Positions 33,167-42,713 of a stretch of 64,000 bases of DNA are shown here, piece by piece. The stretch is from NCBI RefSeq assembly GCF_009496005.1, contig NZ_WIBF01000004.1, positions 264,629 to 328,628 on the forward strand, written 5' to 3'. Below the pieces are notes generated by a model, which was given only the letters and a program-made list of their open reading frames with translations, did no database searches and was not told the origin of the DNA. The translations under genes were made by a program, and so were the position numbers. Each line of letters starts with the position of its first letter. The first letter of the stretch is position 1. The stretch is from Tritonibacter litoralis (lineage in GTDB: Bacteria; Pseudomonadota; Alphaproteobacteria; Rhodobacterales; Rhodobacteraceae).

Positions 33167-35299
33167 ATGATTTCTGCTGAACGCCTGATTGAGCTGGTCC
33201 GCACCTACAACCCAAAGACAAACGCCGAAAAGATCGCTGCGGCCTTTGAATTTGGCAAGCAAATGCACGAAGGGCAGTTTCGCCATTCGGGCGAGCCCTA
33301 TTTTACCCATCCTGTTGCCGTTGCCGCCATCCTGACCGAACAGCGTCTGGATGATGCGACGATTATTACGGCGCTGCTGCACGACACCATTGAAGACACC
33401 AAAGCTTCTTATGAAGAGGTGGCGGAGCGGTTTGGGGACGAGGTTGCCAAGCTGGTTGATGGGGTGACCAAGCTGACGAACCTGCAGCTGTCCAGCCGGG
33501 AAACCAAACAGGCCGAAAACTTCCGTAAGCTGTTTATGGCAATGTCCAAGGACCTGCGGGTGATCCTTGTGAAGCTTGCTGACCGTCTGCACAATATGCG
33601 CACGATCAAAGCCATGCGCCCGGAAAAACAGGCGCAAAAGGCGCGGGAAACCATGGATATCTATGCACCGCTTGCCGGGCGCATGGGCATGCAATGGATG
33701 CGTGAAGAGTTGGAAGATCTGGCGTTTCGGGTGTTGAATCCCGAAGGCCGTCAATCGATCATCCGCCGTTTCATCACGTTGCAGCGGGAAACCGGTGACG
33801 TGATCCATCGGATCACCGGCGATATGCGCATCGAACTGGATAAAACCGGGATCGAAGCCGAAGTCTTTGGTCGCGCCAAGAAGCCTTATTCCATCTGGCG
33901 CAAGATGCAGGCCAAGGATCAGGGGTTTTCCCGACTGTCGGATATTTACGGCTTCCGGGTGATCACTCAATCCGAAGAAGACGCCTATCGCGCGCTTGGG
34001 GCCATTCACCAGCGCTGGCGGGCGGTGCCGGGCCGGTTCAAGGATTACATCAGCCAGCCAAAATCCAACGGTTATCGCTCGATCCACACCACGGTGTCGG
34101 GACGCGATGGCAAACGGGTTGAGGTTCAGATCCGCACCCGCCAGATGCATGATGTGGCGGAATCCGGCGTGGCGGCGCATTGGTCCTATCGCGATGGTGT
34201 GCGATCGGAAAACCCCTTTGCGGTGGATCCAGCGAAATGGATTGCTTCGCTGACGGAACAGTTTGACGCCGAAGAAGACCATGATGAATTCCTCGAAGCG
34301 GTTAAGCTGGAGATGTATTCGGACCAGGTCTTCTGCTTCACGCCAAAAGGTGACGTGATCAAACTGCCCAAAGGGGCGACGCCGATTGACTTTGCCTATG
34401 CGATCCACACGCGGATTGGGCATGCCTGTGTGGGCGCCAAGGTCGACACGATCCGCGTGCCCCTGTGGACCCGGTTGCGCAATGGCCAATCGGTTGAAGT
34501 GATCACGGCCGAAGGGCAGACGCCGCAGGTCAGCTGGCTGGAGATCGCAACCACGGGCAAGGCCCGCACTGCCATTCGCCGTGCGCTGCGCGAAGCGGAC
34601 CGGGAACGCTTTGTGAAACTGGGCCACGAGCTGGCGCGATCCGCCTTTGAGCATGTGCACAAGAAGGCCACCGACAAGGCGCTGGAAACCGCTGCGCGCG
34701 CGTTGCGGGTGAACGGGGTTGAGGATCTGTTGGCGCAGCTTGGATCGGCTGAGATTACCACACATGATGTGGTTCAAGCGGTCTACCCGGAGTTGTCGTC
34801 CGGTGAAGGGGACGAAATCTCACCCCGTCGGGCGGTGATCGGCCTGGAACCCGGCCAAAGCTTTGAACGCGCGCCATGTTGCCAGCCTTTGCCGGGGGAG
34901 CGGATCATCGGGATCACCTATCGCGGACGTGGTGTGGTGATTCATGCGGCCGATTGTGATACGTTGAGCGAGTTCGAAGAACAGCCCGAACGTTGGGTCG
35001 ACGTCAATTGGCACAGCGGCACCCATCCAGCGGCCTATGCGACGACGCTTGAGCTCACAATTGGTAATGATGCAGGCGTTTTGGGTCGTATCTGCACATT
35101 GATTGGTGAAAAGAAGGCCAATATTTCCGATCTGGAGTTCATTGATCGGAAACCAGACTTTTACAAGCTTATGGTCAATGTGGAGTTTCGGGATGTAGAG
35201 CAACTGCATTCCGTCATGTTGACTTTGGAAGCCGAAAGCGATGTCGCTGCCGTAGCCCGGTATCGGGAAGTCCCGAACCAACCAGGCTGGAAGGGATAA
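33167..35299 (+). CDS. rel: Bifunctional (p)ppGpp synthetase/hydrolase
   Basis: 710-residue Rel/SpoT homologue. In order: HD hydrolase domain with HSGEPYFTHPVAVA and ALLHDTIEDT (about residues 40-75), synthetase domain with YGFRVI and GYRSIHTTV (about 260-320), TGS domain (VFCFTPKGDVIKLPKGATPI), helical/zinc-finger-like region with the Cys-containing ERAPCCQPLPGERIIGI, and a C-terminal ACT domain (LGRICTLIGEKKANISDL). An intact HD motif predicts hydrolysis as well as synthesis. It is the single long Rel enzyme expected in alphaproteobacteria. Confidence 0.96.
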   Translation: MISAERLIELVRTYNPKTNAEKIAAAFEFGKQMHEGQFRHSGEPYFTHPVAVAAILTEQRLDDATIITALLHDTIEDTKASYEEVAERFGDEVAKLVDGVTKLTNLQLSSRETKQAENFRKLFMAMSKDLRVILVKLADRLHNMRTIKAMRPEKQAQKARETMDIYAPLAGRMGMQWMREELEDLAFRVLNPEGRQSIIRRFITLQRETGDVIHRITGDMRIELDKTGIEAEVFGRAKKPYSIWRKMQAKDQGFSRLSDIYGFRVITQSEEDAYRALGAIHQRWRAVPGRFKDYISQPKSNGYRSIHTTVSGRDGKRVEVQIRTRQMHDVAESGVAAHWSYRDGVRSENPFAVDPAKWIASLTEQFDAEEDHDEFLEAVKLEMYSDQVFCFTPKGDVIKLPKGATPIDFAYAIHTRIGHACVGAKVDTIRVPLWTRLRNGQSVEVITAEGQTPQVSWLEIATTGKARTAIRRALREADRERFVKLGHELARSAFEHVHKKATDKALETAARALRVNGVEDLLAQLGSAEITTHDVVQAVYPELSSGEGDEISPRRAVIGLEPGQSFERAPCCQPLPGERIIGITYRGRGVVIHAADCDTLSEFEEQPERWVDVNWHSGTHPAAYATTLELTIGNDAGVLGRICTLIGEKKANISDLEFIDRKPDFYKLMVNVEFRDVEQLHSVMLTLEAESDVAAVARYREVPNQPGWKG

Positions 35300-35332
35300 C
35301 GCTTTAGGCGGGGAATTTGGAAGGAAGACGCG

Positions 35333-36046
35333 TTGGTCTTTAAGCGCCGTGACAGACGGCCGCCTTTGCGGATGATTGCTGACTTTCTCTGGCCACGTGG
35401 TGGCTGGGGCAGGGCCTTCCTGTATGTGAAACACCGCATTCGCCGCCTGCCAGATTCGCCGGAACGCATTGCACGGGGTGTGGGCGTCGGGGTCTTCACG
35501 ACATTCACACCGTTTTATGGCATGCATTTTGTGGTCGCAGCCATTCTGGCGCGGCTGTTCAACGGCAATATCCTGGCCGCCTTAAGCGGCACGTTTTTTG
35601 GCAATCCTCTCACATATGTGCCCATTGGCGTTGTGTCCTTGCAGGTGGGCCATTGGATCCTGGGTGCGGATCTGGTTGAGGATGTGGATACGTCATTGGT
35701 GTCCAAGTTTCTGGATGCGGGGCGGGATCTGAAAAACAATCTGATCGCGCTGTTTACAGACGCCCACGCGGATTGGACCGGGTTGATCCGCTTCTTTGAC
35801 GAGGTGTTTTACCCCTATTTGCTGGGTGGGCTATTGCCGGGCGTTATCGCTGGCACCGTCTGCTACATGCTGAGCTTGCCGGTCATTCACGCCTATCAGC
35901 AGCGCCGCCGGGCACGGATCAAGGCCAAGTTTGATGCCATCAAACGGGCGGCGGCGATCAGCGATACAGAGCTGGCACCGATGCAACGGGGAAATGACGA
36001 CCTGGCTACAGCGGACACGCCTGAGCCGCTGCGCAAAGCGAACTGA
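35333..36046 (+). CDS. DUF2062 membrane protein
   Basis: 237 residues. Basic N-terminus (VFKRRDRRPPLRMIADFLWPRGGW) followed by the DUF2062 pattern SPERIARGVGVGVFTTFTPFYGMH and the helices of a small membrane domain (GTFFGNPLTYVPIG; LLGGLLPGVIAGTVCYMLSL), then a basic, polar C-terminus. The TTG start at 35333 has GGAAGGAAG upstream. It follows rel by 33 bases and precedes pdxJ. Function unknown. Confidence 0.85.
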   Translation: MVFKRRDRRPPLRMIADFLWPRGGWGRAFLYVKHRIRRLPDSPERIARGVGVGVFTTFTPFYGMHFVVAAILARLFNGNILAALSGTFFGNPLTYVPIGVVSLQVGHWILGADLVEDVDTSLVSKFLDAGRDLKNNLIALFTDAHADWTGLIRFFDEVFYPYLLGGLLPGVIAGTVCYMLSLPVIHAYQQRRRARIKAKFDAIKRAAAISDTELAPMQRGNDDLATADTPEPLRKAN

Positions 36047-36136
36047 TCAGATTGTATCATTTTGGACACGGACCCTTGCCCTTGGGCCGCGGCGCGTTAA
36101 TCTCCGCGCAAAATGGCTATTCAAAGGACTGATGTC

Positions 36137-36883
36137 ATGGCGGAAAACAACCTGCGTCTGGGCGTGAACATCGACCACGTTGCCACCGTGCGTAATGCGC
36201 GTGGTGGGGCGGTTCCGGATCCGGTGCGTGCGGCTTTGCTGGCCCAGGAGGCCGGCGCGGATGGGATCACCGCGCATCTTCGCGAAGATCGCCGCCATAT
36301 TATGGATGCGGATATCGAAGCGTTGATGGAGCAGCTGACGGTGCCTCTGAATTTTGAGATGGCAGCTACGGACGAGATGCAGGCCATTGCCCTGCGTCAC
36401 AAACCCCATGCGGTCTGCATCGTTCCTGAAAAACGCGAAGAGCGCACCACCGAAGGCGGTCTGGACGTGGCCCGCGACGAAAACCGGCTGGCGCATTACA
36501 TCGCGCCGCTGCGGGATGCGGGCTGCCGGGTGTCCATCTTTATTGCGGCAGACAAGAAACAGATCGAAGCCGCCCATCGCATTGGGGCCGAAGTGATCGA
36601 GCTGCACACCGGGGCCTATTGCGATGCCCATGCCGAAGGGGATTTTGAAACCCGCGACCGCGAGCTGGACGCGCTGCGCGAGATGGCAACATTTGGCCAT
36701 TCGCTGGGCCTGGAAGTTCACGCGGGTCACGGTCTGACCTATGAAACGGTCCAGCCGATTGCGGCGTGTCCTGAATTGCGGGAGCTGAACATCGGGCACT
36801 TTTTGATTGGTGAGGCGATTTTTGCCGGCCTCACACCTGCCATCGTGGAAATGCGTCGTCTGATGGACGAGGCCCGCGCATGA
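36137..36883 (+). CDS. pdxJ: Pyridoxine 5'-phosphate synthase
   Basis: 248-residue TIM-barrel enzyme joining 1-deoxyxylulose 5-phosphate and aminoacetone phosphate derivative to make pyridoxine phosphate. Marks: [18 protein letters not shown] at the start, [27 protein letters not shown] and [16 protein letters not shown] at the end. The ATG at 36137 follows AAAGGA; an ATG at 36113 lacks a site. It overlaps the next gene by four bases (ATGA). Confidence 0.97.
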   Translation: MAENNLRLGVNIDHVATVRNARGGAVPDPVRAALLAQEAGADGITAHLREDRRHIMDADIEALMEQLTVPLNFEMAATDEMQAIALRHKPHAVCIVPEKREERTTEGGLDVARDENRLAHYIAPLRDAGCRVSIFIAADKKQIEAAHRIGAEVIELHTGAYCDAHAEGDFETRDRELDALREMATFGHSLGLEVHAGHGLTYETVQPIAACPELRELNIGHFLIGEAIFAGLTPAIVEMRRLMDEARA

Positions 36884-37302
36884 TCGTCAATCTGCGCCGC
36901 TATGCTGCGGTCTATGTTGTGACGCTGATTGTGGGCGCGGTTCTGATTGCGGCGCTGCGCCACTTTACCGGACTGGATCTGGCGACCTCGTTCATTCCAT
37001 TGCTGCCCGCCATGTGCGCGGCCATGTATGAAGGCAATAAACAGGCCATCGAAGGTGCGCCTGCGCCCAAAGGCAAAGCGGCCTGGATTGAATGCGCGCG
37101 GATGACCGGCATTGCGCTGGGTTTCAATATTCTTCTGGGTCTTGTGGTCTTTGCCAGCCTGATGCGCGGACAATTGCAGATGCAGCCGATCCTGTGGTTC
37201 CTGGGCTTTCTGGCGCTTTATAGCGTCTTGTGGTTGGTGACCAATCGGATCTTCTTGGGCATGGGATATAAAAACGCCTCTTCGGCAGCCAAGAAGCGGT
37301 GA
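36880..37302 (+). CDS. Small four-helix inner-membrane protein (ABZJ_00895-like)
   Basis: 140 residues with four hydrophobic helices ([74 protein letters not shown]) and a basic tail. Pattern and length fit the ABZJ_00895-type small membrane family, of unknown function; that assignment is tentative. It overlaps pdxJ by ATGA and lies one base before acpS, so it is translated within the same operon. Confidence 0.7.
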   Translation: MIVNLRRYAAVYVVTLIVGAVLIAALRHFTGLDLATSFIPLLPAMCAAMYEGNKQAIEGAPAPKGKAAWIECARMTGIALGFNILLGLVVFASLMRGQLQMQPILWFLGFLALYSVLWLVTNRIFLGMGYKNASSAAKKR

Positions 37303-37303
37303 C

Positions 37304-37729
37304 ATGATCCTTGGCATCGGAACAGATCTGGCCAATATCGAACGGATCCAGGGCACTTTGGACCGGTTTGGAGACCGGTTCAAAAACCGGGTCTTTACAG
37401 AGGTTGAGCAGAAAAAAGCCGAGCGTAGACATGATGTTGCGGGAACCTACGCCAAACGCTGGGCGGCCAAGGAGGCCTGTTCCAAAGCCTTGGGGACAGG
37501 CTTGCGGATGGGCATCGCCTGGAAGGACATGGCCGTGTCAAATCTGGACACCGGTCAGCCTGTGATGGCGGTGACAGGCTGGGCCAAAGACCGGCTGGAG
37601 GCGATGACCCCGCCGGGGCATCAGGCCATCATTCACGTGACGCTGACCGATGACCACCCCTGGGCGCAGGCCTTTGTTGTGATTGAGGCGCGACCATTAA
37701 ACCCCGGCGAATTGCCCCGCAGCGCTTGA
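37304..37729 (+). CDS. acpS: Holo-[acyl-carrier-protein] synthase
   Basis: 141 residues; transfers 4'-phosphopantetheine from CoA to ACP. Mg-binding marks: [12 protein letters not shown] at the start and [12 protein letters not shown] with [17 protein letters not shown] in the middle. Ends in a short strand with [11 protein letters not shown]. Part of the pdxJ-acpS-lepB-rnc-era string that is common in alphaproteobacteria. Confidence 0.96.
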   Translation: MILGIGTDLANIERIQGTLDRFGDRFKNRVFTEVEQKKAERRHDVAGTYAKRWAAKEACSKALGTGLRMGIAWKDMAVSNLDTGQPVMAVTGWAKDRLEAMTPPGHQAIIHVTLTDDHPWAQAFVVIEARPLNPGELPRSA

Positions 37730-37789
37730 CTCGGGCCACTGCACTGCGCATGTAGCCACGGACCTTCGATATAGAACTTGGAGAGCCTG

Positions 37790-38626
37790 ATGGCCGCCAA
37801 AGCAAAGACCCAGAATCCGGTCATTGAGACGATCAAGACCGTTGTATACGCCTTGCTGATTGCAGGTGTGTTCCGCACCCTGTTTTTCCAGCCGTTCTGG
37901 ATCCCATCAGGTTCGATGAAGCAGACACTGCTGATCGGAGATTTCCTCTTTGTGAACAAGATGGCCTATGGCTATTCCTACGCCTCGTGCCCATCCATCC
38001 GCCTGGCGCGTTTTGGCGTCAATATCGACGCCAAGGGCATCTGCGGCTTTATCGATGGGGACAACACCCGCATCATGGGGGGAGAGCCGCAGCGCGGCGA
38101 TGTGGTGGTCTTCCGCCATCCGGTCCATGGCGCGGACTTTATCAAACGTCTGGTGGGCCTGCCGGGTGACACCATCCAAGTGAAAGACGGCGTTCTGTTT
38201 ATCAACGGATCCGCTGTGAAACTGGAAGATGACGGGCTGTTTTCCGAAACCTACGAAGCGCAAGGCCCGCAAGGGTCCGCACCACGGTGTGAAAACGCAC
38301 CTGTGGGTCGGGGCGGCACCTGCACCAAATCGCGACAGCTGGAAACTTTCCCGGGCGGCACGCCGCATGCGATCCTGAACATCGGCAACCAACCAATGGA
38401 CCATACCGGTGTCTATCAGGTTCCCGAAGGGCACTTCTTCTTTATGGGGGACAACCGCGACAACTCCACCGACAGCCGTCTGCCGCAATCTGCGGGTGGC
38501 GCCGGCTTTGTACCTTTGGAAAACCTGATTGGGCGTGCGGATCGCATCATGTTCTCCTCCGCGGGACGGTCGATGTTGTTCTTCTGGACCTGGCGCGGAG
38601 ATCGGTTCTTTAAGGCGATCGAGTGA
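37790..38626 (+). CDS. lepB: Signal peptidase I
   Basis: 278-residue inner-membrane serine protease removing signal peptides. One N-terminal membrane helix ([17 protein letters not shown]), the catalytic serine in [16 protein letters not shown] (Ser42) and the catalytic lysine in [15 protein letters not shown]; the box [11 protein letters not shown] is near the C-terminus. The ATG at 37790 follows TTGGAGAG; the TTG at 37778 is rejected. Its stop overlaps the rnc start (GTGA). Confidence 0.97.
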   Translation: MAAKAKTQNPVIETIKTVVYALLIAGVFRTLFFQPFWIPSGSMKQTLLIGDFLFVNKMAYGYSYASCPSIRLARFGVNIDAKGICGFIDGDNTRIMGGEPQRGDVVVFRHPVHGADFIKRLVGLPGDTIQVKDGVLFINGSAVKLEDDGLFSETYEAQGPQGSAPRCENAPVGRGGTCTKSRQLETFPGGTPHAILNIGNQPMDHTGVYQVPEGHFFFMGDNRDNSTDSRLPQSAGGAGFVPLENLIGRADRIMFSSAGRSMLFFWTWRGDRFFKAIE

Positions 38627-39312
38627 GACTGTCCAAGGAACTCCGCGCGTTCGAACAGCGCATCGGCTACAGTTTCAACCAGCCGGAACTGCTGATGCAG
38701 GCGGTGACGCATGCCTCCATGTCGTCGCCGACCCGGCAGGACAACCAGCGGCTTGAATTCCTGGGCGACCGGGTGCTGGGTTTGGTCATGTCCACGGCTC
38801 TTCTGGATGCAGACCAGGACGCCACCGAAGGCCAGCTGGCGCCACGGTTCAACGCATTGGTGCGCAAGGAAGCCTGCGCCGAAGTCGCACGTGAGATTGA
38901 TCTGGGGGCGGTGCTGAAACTGGGCCGGTCCGAGATGATGTCCGGCGGTCGCCGCAAACAGGCGCTGCTGGGGGATGCGATGGAGGCGGTGATTGCCGCC
39001 GTCTACAAAGACGCAGGCTTTGCTGCAGCGCAAGAGCTTATCCTGCGTCTCTGGGGGCGGCGGATCTATACGGTGGAAGAGGACGCCCGCGACCCCAAAA
39101 CAGCACTGCAGGAATGGGCCCAGGCCCGTGGCCAGAAACCGCCGAGTTACACCGAGGTGTCCCGCAGCGGGCCGGATCACGCACCGGTCTTTACCATCGC
39201 GGTGCATCTGGATGACGGCCGCACCGCGCAGGCTGAAGCCGGGTCTAAACGCCATGCCGAACAGGCGGCTGCCCGATTGTTGCTGGCCGAGGTTGAGACC
39301 GCAGGCACCTAA
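38623..39312 (+). CDS. rnc: Ribonuclease III
   Basis: 229-residue dsRNA endonuclease processing rRNA precursors. RNase III signature [20 protein letters not shown] with catalytic Glu/Asp and [16 protein letters not shown], followed by a dsRNA-binding domain ([20 protein letters not shown] and [18 protein letters not shown]). GTG start overlapping the lepB stop, so translation is coupled. Followed by a hairpin and then era. Confidence 0.97.
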   Translation: MRLSKELRAFEQRIGYSFNQPELLMQAVTHASMSSPTRQDNQRLEFLGDRVLGLVMSTALLDADQDATEGQLAPRFNALVRKEACAEVAREIDLGAVLKLGRSEMMSGGRRKQALLGDAMEAVIAAVYKDAGFAAAQELILRLWGRRIYTVEEDARDPKTALQEWAQARGQKPPSYTEVSRSGPDHAPVFTIAVHLDDGRTAQAEAGSKRHAEQAAARLLLAEVETAGT

Positions 39313-39338
39313 GACGCCCCCACGGACTTCGCTATTGC

Positions 39339-39358
39339 CGCAGGCTTTGGGGCCTGCG
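39339..39358 (+). terminator. Hairpin between rnc and era
   Basis: CGCAGGC (39339-39345), loop TTTGGG, GCCTGCG (39352-39358), then ACTATAGCTTTT. The stem is stable and perfect, but the T-tract is delayed and short, so it may act as a partial terminator or an RNase III-related processing site rather than a full stop. Confidence 0.45.
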
Positions 39359-39456
39359 ACTATAGCTTTTGTGACGCCATGCAGCACACGCCCCCTCTGG
39401 CCCCTGTGCATTTTCTACGCTATGACTGCACCGCTTTAAACAGGATCGATAGTCAC

Positions 39457-40362
39457 ATGACCACACGCGCGGGCTTTGTTGCCCTGATCGGCGAACCCAA
39501 TGCGGGGAAATCCACTCTGACCAATCTGATGGTCGGGGCCAAGGTTTCCATCGTCACCCACAAGGTGCAGACAACCCGGGCCCGCATTCGCGGCGTGGCA
39601 CTGGAAGGCGATGCCCAGCTGGTCTTTGTCGACACGCCCGGCCTGTTCAAACCCCGCCGTCGTCTGGACCGCGCCATGGTTGCTGCGGCCTGGGGCGGGG
39701 CGGCAGATGCCGATGTGGTTGTCTTGATGGTTGAAGCCCATCGCGGCATCACCGAAGGCGTGGAACGCATCCTCGAAGGGCTTGCAGAAATCGGCCAGGG
39801 CCGCACGGTTGCCCTAGCGATCAATAAAATCGACAAGGTCGAAGCCCCGGATCTTCTGTCCCTGACCAAGGATCTGAACGAACGCTATGAGTTTGCCGAA
39901 ACCTTCATGATCTCTGCCGAACGCGGCCATGGTGTCGACGCGTTGCGCGGCTGGCTTGCAACCCAACTGCCCGAAGGACCCTGGCTGTATCCCGAAGATC
40001 AGATCGCCGATCTGCCAATGCGCATGATCGCGGCCGAAATGACCCGTGAAAAACTGACCCTGCGCCTGCATCAGGAGCTGCCCTACCAGCTGACGGTGGA
40101 AACCGAGAACTGGGAAGAGCGCAAAGATGGCTCCGCCAAAGTGGATCAGGTGATCTATGTGGTGCGCGACGGCCACAAAGGGATCGTCCTTGGTAAACGC
40201 GGTGAAACCATCAAAGCCATCAGCCAGGCCGCCCGCGCGGAATTGGAAGAGTTCATGGGCCGCAAGATCCACTTGTTCCTGCAGGTCAAAGTGCGCCCGA
40301 ATTGGCTCGAAGAGTCCGAGCGTTATTCTGAAATGGGTCTCGATTTCAAAGACGGGAATTGA
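39457..40362 (+). CDS. era: GTPase Era
   Basis: 301-residue GTPase of 30S assembly binding 16S rRNA. P-loop GEPNAGKST (12-20), DTPGLFKPRRRLDRAM (G3) and NKID (G4); the C-terminal KH domain has GHKGIVLGKRGETIKAIS and FMGRKIHLFLQVKVR. ATG at 39457 follows AGGAT; a frame to 39379 would add a poor N-terminus. It is separated from rnc by 144 bases including a hairpin, so it may have its own promoter. Confidence 0.97.
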   Translation: MTTRAGFVALIGEPNAGKSTLTNLMVGAKVSIVTHKVQTTRARIRGVALEGDAQLVFVDTPGLFKPRRRLDRAMVAAAWGGAADADVVVLMVEAHRGITEGVERILEGLAEIGQGRTVALAINKIDKVEAPDLLSLTKDLNERYEFAETFMISAERGHGVDALRGWLATQLPEGPWLYPEDQIADLPMRMIAAEMTREKLTLRLHQELPYQLTVETENWEERKDGSAKVDQVIYVVRDGHKGIVLGKRGETIKAISQAARAELEEFMGRKIHLFLQVKVRPNWLEESERYSEMGLDFKDGN

Positions 40363-40372
40363 CGAAAGCTGT

Positions 40373-40417
40373 GCGCCCTTTCATCTTTTCCCAAATACTT
40401 CCGCCGGAGGCTCCCGC
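40373..40417 (-). repeat. Interspersed intergenic repeat, copy 1
   Basis: Read on the minus strand this 45-base element contains AGTATTT, two bases, then GAAAAGATGAAAGGG, followed by CGC; a copy of this core lies on the plus strand at 54141-54164. Ahead of the core is a GC-rich arm, CTCCGGCGGA. It lies just after era. I associate this kind of element with Roseobacter intergenic regions. Confidence 0.55.
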
Positions 40418-40467
40418 AGGTTCAACCAGATGGGGCCTGTGTTGCAATAAACGATCAAGGACGCTCC

Positions 40468-40797
40468 ATGGCCCGTCTCACTGCTGAATTCTGGGTCCAG
40501 GCCTATCTGGCGCGCCTGCGGTTTCAGGACATCCCGGCCTTTGTCACCGCCCATGGCGATGACACGGCGGGCGCGGTTTTGGTCAAGCTGAACACATTGG
40601 ACGGGGACGCGCAGGCTTTTCATCGCACCTATGATCTGATGAGCGGCGCGCGCACCTGGGATCAACTGGCCAGCGGCCCCGAAGGAGAGGTGGACGCCAG
40701 CATCCGCCGCCAGCAAGCGTTTGACCCGGATCTTTGGGTGATCGAGGTCGAAGACCGCCAGGGCCGCCACCTGTTGGACGAACCGGGATTGGAATAA
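40468..40797 (+). CDS. DUF1491 protein
   Basis: 109 residues, soluble. The pattern ARLTAEFWVQAYLARLRFQD, GDDTAGAVLVKLN and DPDLWVIEVEDRQGRHLLDEPG matches DUF1491, a small alphaproteobacterial family without known function. CAAGGACG precedes the ATG. It sits three bases before recO and is probably translated with it. Confidence 0.88.
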   Translation: MARLTAEFWVQAYLARLRFQDIPAFVTAHGDDTAGAVLVKLNTLDGDAQAFHRTYDLMSGARTWDQLASGPEGEVDASIRRQQAFDPDLWVIEVEDRQGRHLLDEPGLE

Positions 40798-40800
40798 CCG

Positions 40801-41526
40801 ATGGAGTGGCGGGACCAGGGATTTCTGATCAGTCAGCGCCGCCACGGGGAATCTTCGGTCATCATTGATGTCTTCACCCAAAGCCACGGCCGCCATTCCG
40901 GCGTGGTGCGCGGGGGGGCTGGGCGCAAGCTGGGTCCAATTCTGCAGCCCGGCGCGCAACTGGACCTGACCTGGCGGGCGCGTCTGGCGGATCAGCTTGG
41001 CAGCTTTAGCGTTGAACCCCTGCGCAGCCGGACCTATGCGGCGATTTCTGACCGAGTGGCGCTGGCGGGGCTCAATACGGTCTGCGCGCTTTTGCATTTC
41101 TGCCTGCCAGAGCGCGCGGCCCATCCAGCGCTTTATGAGAACACAAAATTCCTGCTCGACCTGTTGGAGCACCCCGAGGTCTGGCCGCTGGCCTATGTCA
41201 AATGGGAGCTGCAGCTTTTGGAGGAGGTGGGCTTTGGGCTTGATCTCAGTGCCTGTGCCGTGACGGGCAGCCTGCAGGATCTGGTCTATGTCTCGCCCAA
41301 GACGGGCCGTGCGGTGTCGCGGCAGGGCGCGGGAGAGTGGGCGGATCGGCTGTTGCCTCTGCCACCAGTGCTGCGCGGGGTGGGGGATGGTTCGCCTGCG
41401 GAAATCGCGCAGGCCTTGGGCACCACCGGGCATTTTCTGCAGCATCATGTGGCACCCAGCCTGGGCAACCGCGCGCTCCCAGAGGCGCGCGCGCGGTTTT
41501 TGACCGCTCTTAATCGACCGCGTTAA
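40801..41526 (+). CDS. recO: DNA repair protein RecO
   Basis: 241-residue RecF-pathway mediator that helps RecA displace SSB. OB-fold N-terminus ([42 protein letters not shown] in part), then a helical domain with [21 protein letters not shown] and [16 protein letters not shown]. The C-terminal zinc-finger cysteines of many RecO proteins are not conserved here: only one cysteine lies in the equivalent [11 protein letters not shown]. Overlaps the convergent META-domain gene by 17 bases. Confidence 0.95.
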   Translation: MEWRDQGFLISQRRHGESSVIIDVFTQSHGRHSGVVRGGAGRKLGPILQPGAQLDLTWRARLADQLGSFSVEPLRSRTYAAISDRVALAGLNTVCALLHFCLPERAAHPALYENTKFLLDLLEHPEVWPLAYVKWELQLLEEVGFGLDLSACAVTGSLQDLVYVSPKTGRAVSRQGAGEWADRLLPLPPVLRGVGDGSPAEIAQALGTTGHFLQHHVAPSLGNRALPEARARFLTALNRPR

Positions 41527-41908
41527 AGACCATTTCCTGACCGGCATCATTGCGCAGGATCAACACATTATCCAAAACCTCGGATTGGGTGATGGATTGC
41601 AGCAGAGTCAAAAAATCTTGCTCTTGGCTCAACGCGGGACAGGCGCGTTTTGTTGCAAGGATCGGCGACAGCGCAAACCAGGGATAAGGGGCGGTGTTCT
41701 GGGCTGCAAACCGGTTGCAGGGGGCGGCTCCCGATACAGCGCCATCTTCGCCAAATTCCATTGTCAGCGTTGCGGATGCTGGGGTGCCGTCAACTTCGGT
41801 CAGTCGCCACAGTATATCACCGGCACCATAGGCCGCGAGGGTCTCATCCGCGCTGCAGGCGGAGACACATGAAAATACGGAAAACACATAAAATAAACTG
41901 CGAAACAC
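41510..41908 (-). CDS. META/HslJ-like lipoprotein
   Basis: 132 residues. Signal sequence with lipobox-like VSAC (about residue 18), then a META-type domain: [30 protein letters not shown] and the late strand MVFNAVD. META/HslJ domains are small beta barrels in the envelope, sometimes tied to novobiocin resistance. The GTG start has a CAGGTGATC site. Six bases separate it from the next minus gene (GDSL protein) upstream, suggesting cotranscription. Confidence 0.75.
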   Translation of the reverse strand: MFRSLFYVFSVFSCVSACSADETLAAYGAGDILWRLTEVDGTPASATLTMEFGEDGAVSGAAPCNRFAAQNTAPYPWFALSPILATKRACPALSQEQDFLTLLQSITQSEVLDNVLILRNDAGQEMVFNAVD

Positions 41909-41914
41909 GGGAGA

Positions 41915-42601
41915 TCACCTGTTGGCTTGGATGGTTGCGGCCAGGCGCGCGGCAATGGCGCGGCTGCCTTTTACGGAAGGGTGGATGCGGTCCAATGTAT
42001 GAAAGCTTAAATCACCTTCGGGCACCAGATCCACCAGGGAAATGAAATGCAGGCCGGGGTCGTTGCCGGCAAATTCCGCAACTCGCTCCTCCATCATCGT
42101 GCCTTCATCGCGGCAGGATTCGATGGGGGAGCTGCGACCAGGGGTGCGCAGGTAGCCCACGTAGATCACCTGCGCTCCGGTGGCGCGTAATCGTGTCAAC
42201 AGATCCGGAATCGCCCCCGTTTGCCCGTCTTCACTGACCAGGCGGTCGAGCTTGCGCGTGCAGCGGTGGCAGCCGCATCCGAGCCACAGATCATTGCCAC
42301 CGCCGTTGACAACGATCCACTCCCACGGGCCTGCACGGAACTGTTTGGGAATGTTGAGACCCGCCGCACCCGAGACGGGCAGTTTGTAGATCATCCGGGC
42401 CGCAGTTGTGGCGCGGTTGATCACGGGTTCCCCAAGCTGGCGCGCCAACAGATCCGGCACCGCCCGGTCCGAAATCCCGTGCCAGGTCATCATGGAATCG
42501 CCGATGACCAAAATACGCGCCTCCGGCGCTTGCGCCGGGGTATCCGCACAGGCCATCAGGCTCAGCATCATCGCGAGCAGGGTTGAAAGCAGACGCGCCA
42601 T
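41915..42601 (-). CDS. SGNH/GDSL-type hydrolase lipoprotein
   Basis: 228 residues with a lipoprotein signal (LLAMMLSLMAC, Cys18) and an SGNH hydrolase fold: block I GDSMMTWHG, block III NGGGNDLW and the catalytic DRIHPS near the C-terminus. Two vicinal cysteine pairs (LGCGCHRCTRK) are unusual for the family. Substrate unknown; envelope esterases or O-acetylated glycan hydrolases are candidates. The start lacks a clear ribosome site and lies against a palindrome. Confidence 0.82.
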   Translation of the reverse strand: MARLLSTLLAMMLSLMACADTPAQAPEARILVIGDSMMTWHGISDRAVPDLLARQLGEPVINRATTAARMIYKLPVSGAAGLNIPKQFRAGPWEWIVVNGGGNDLWLGCGCHRCTRKLDRLVSEDGQTGAIPDLLTRLRATGAQVIYVGYLRTPGRSSPIESCRDEGTMMEERVAEFAGNDPGLHFISLVDLVPEGDLSFHTLDRIHPSVKGSRAIAARLAATIQANR

Positions 42602-42602
42602 A

Positions 42603-42626
42603 GGTGTGATGTAACATCATCGCACC
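42603..42626. promoter_or_regulatory. Palindrome at the GDSL gene start
   Basis: TGATG-TAA-CATCA (42607-42619) flanked by GGTG (42603-42606) and CACC (42623-42626). It touches the start codon of the minus-strand GDSL gene, where a ribosome site would be expected. It could be a repressor operator or a hairpin masking translation. Confidence 0.4.
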
Positions 42627-42656
42627 GCCTCGTGGCATCACAACTTGGGCTGTGGC

Positions 42657-42691
42657 AAAAAAACGCCCGGCACCGTGATGACGGGCCGGGC
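42657..42691 (-). terminator. Intrinsic terminator of the acyl-CoA dehydrogenase gene
   Basis: On the minus strand: GCCCGGC, 13-base loop, GCCGGGC, one G, then seven T residues. It starts 22 bases after the acyl-CoA dehydrogenase stop. Clear Rho-independent terminator. Confidence 0.9.
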
Positions 42692-42713
42692 TCAGTTTGG
42701 GATTAGAAACAGG

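Noticed and set aside
32882..34777. Long open frame (631 codons) on the minus strand opposite rpoZ and rel
   Set aside because: A GC-codon shadow: rich in His/Gln/Arg with no recognisable domain, covering two certain plus-strand genes.
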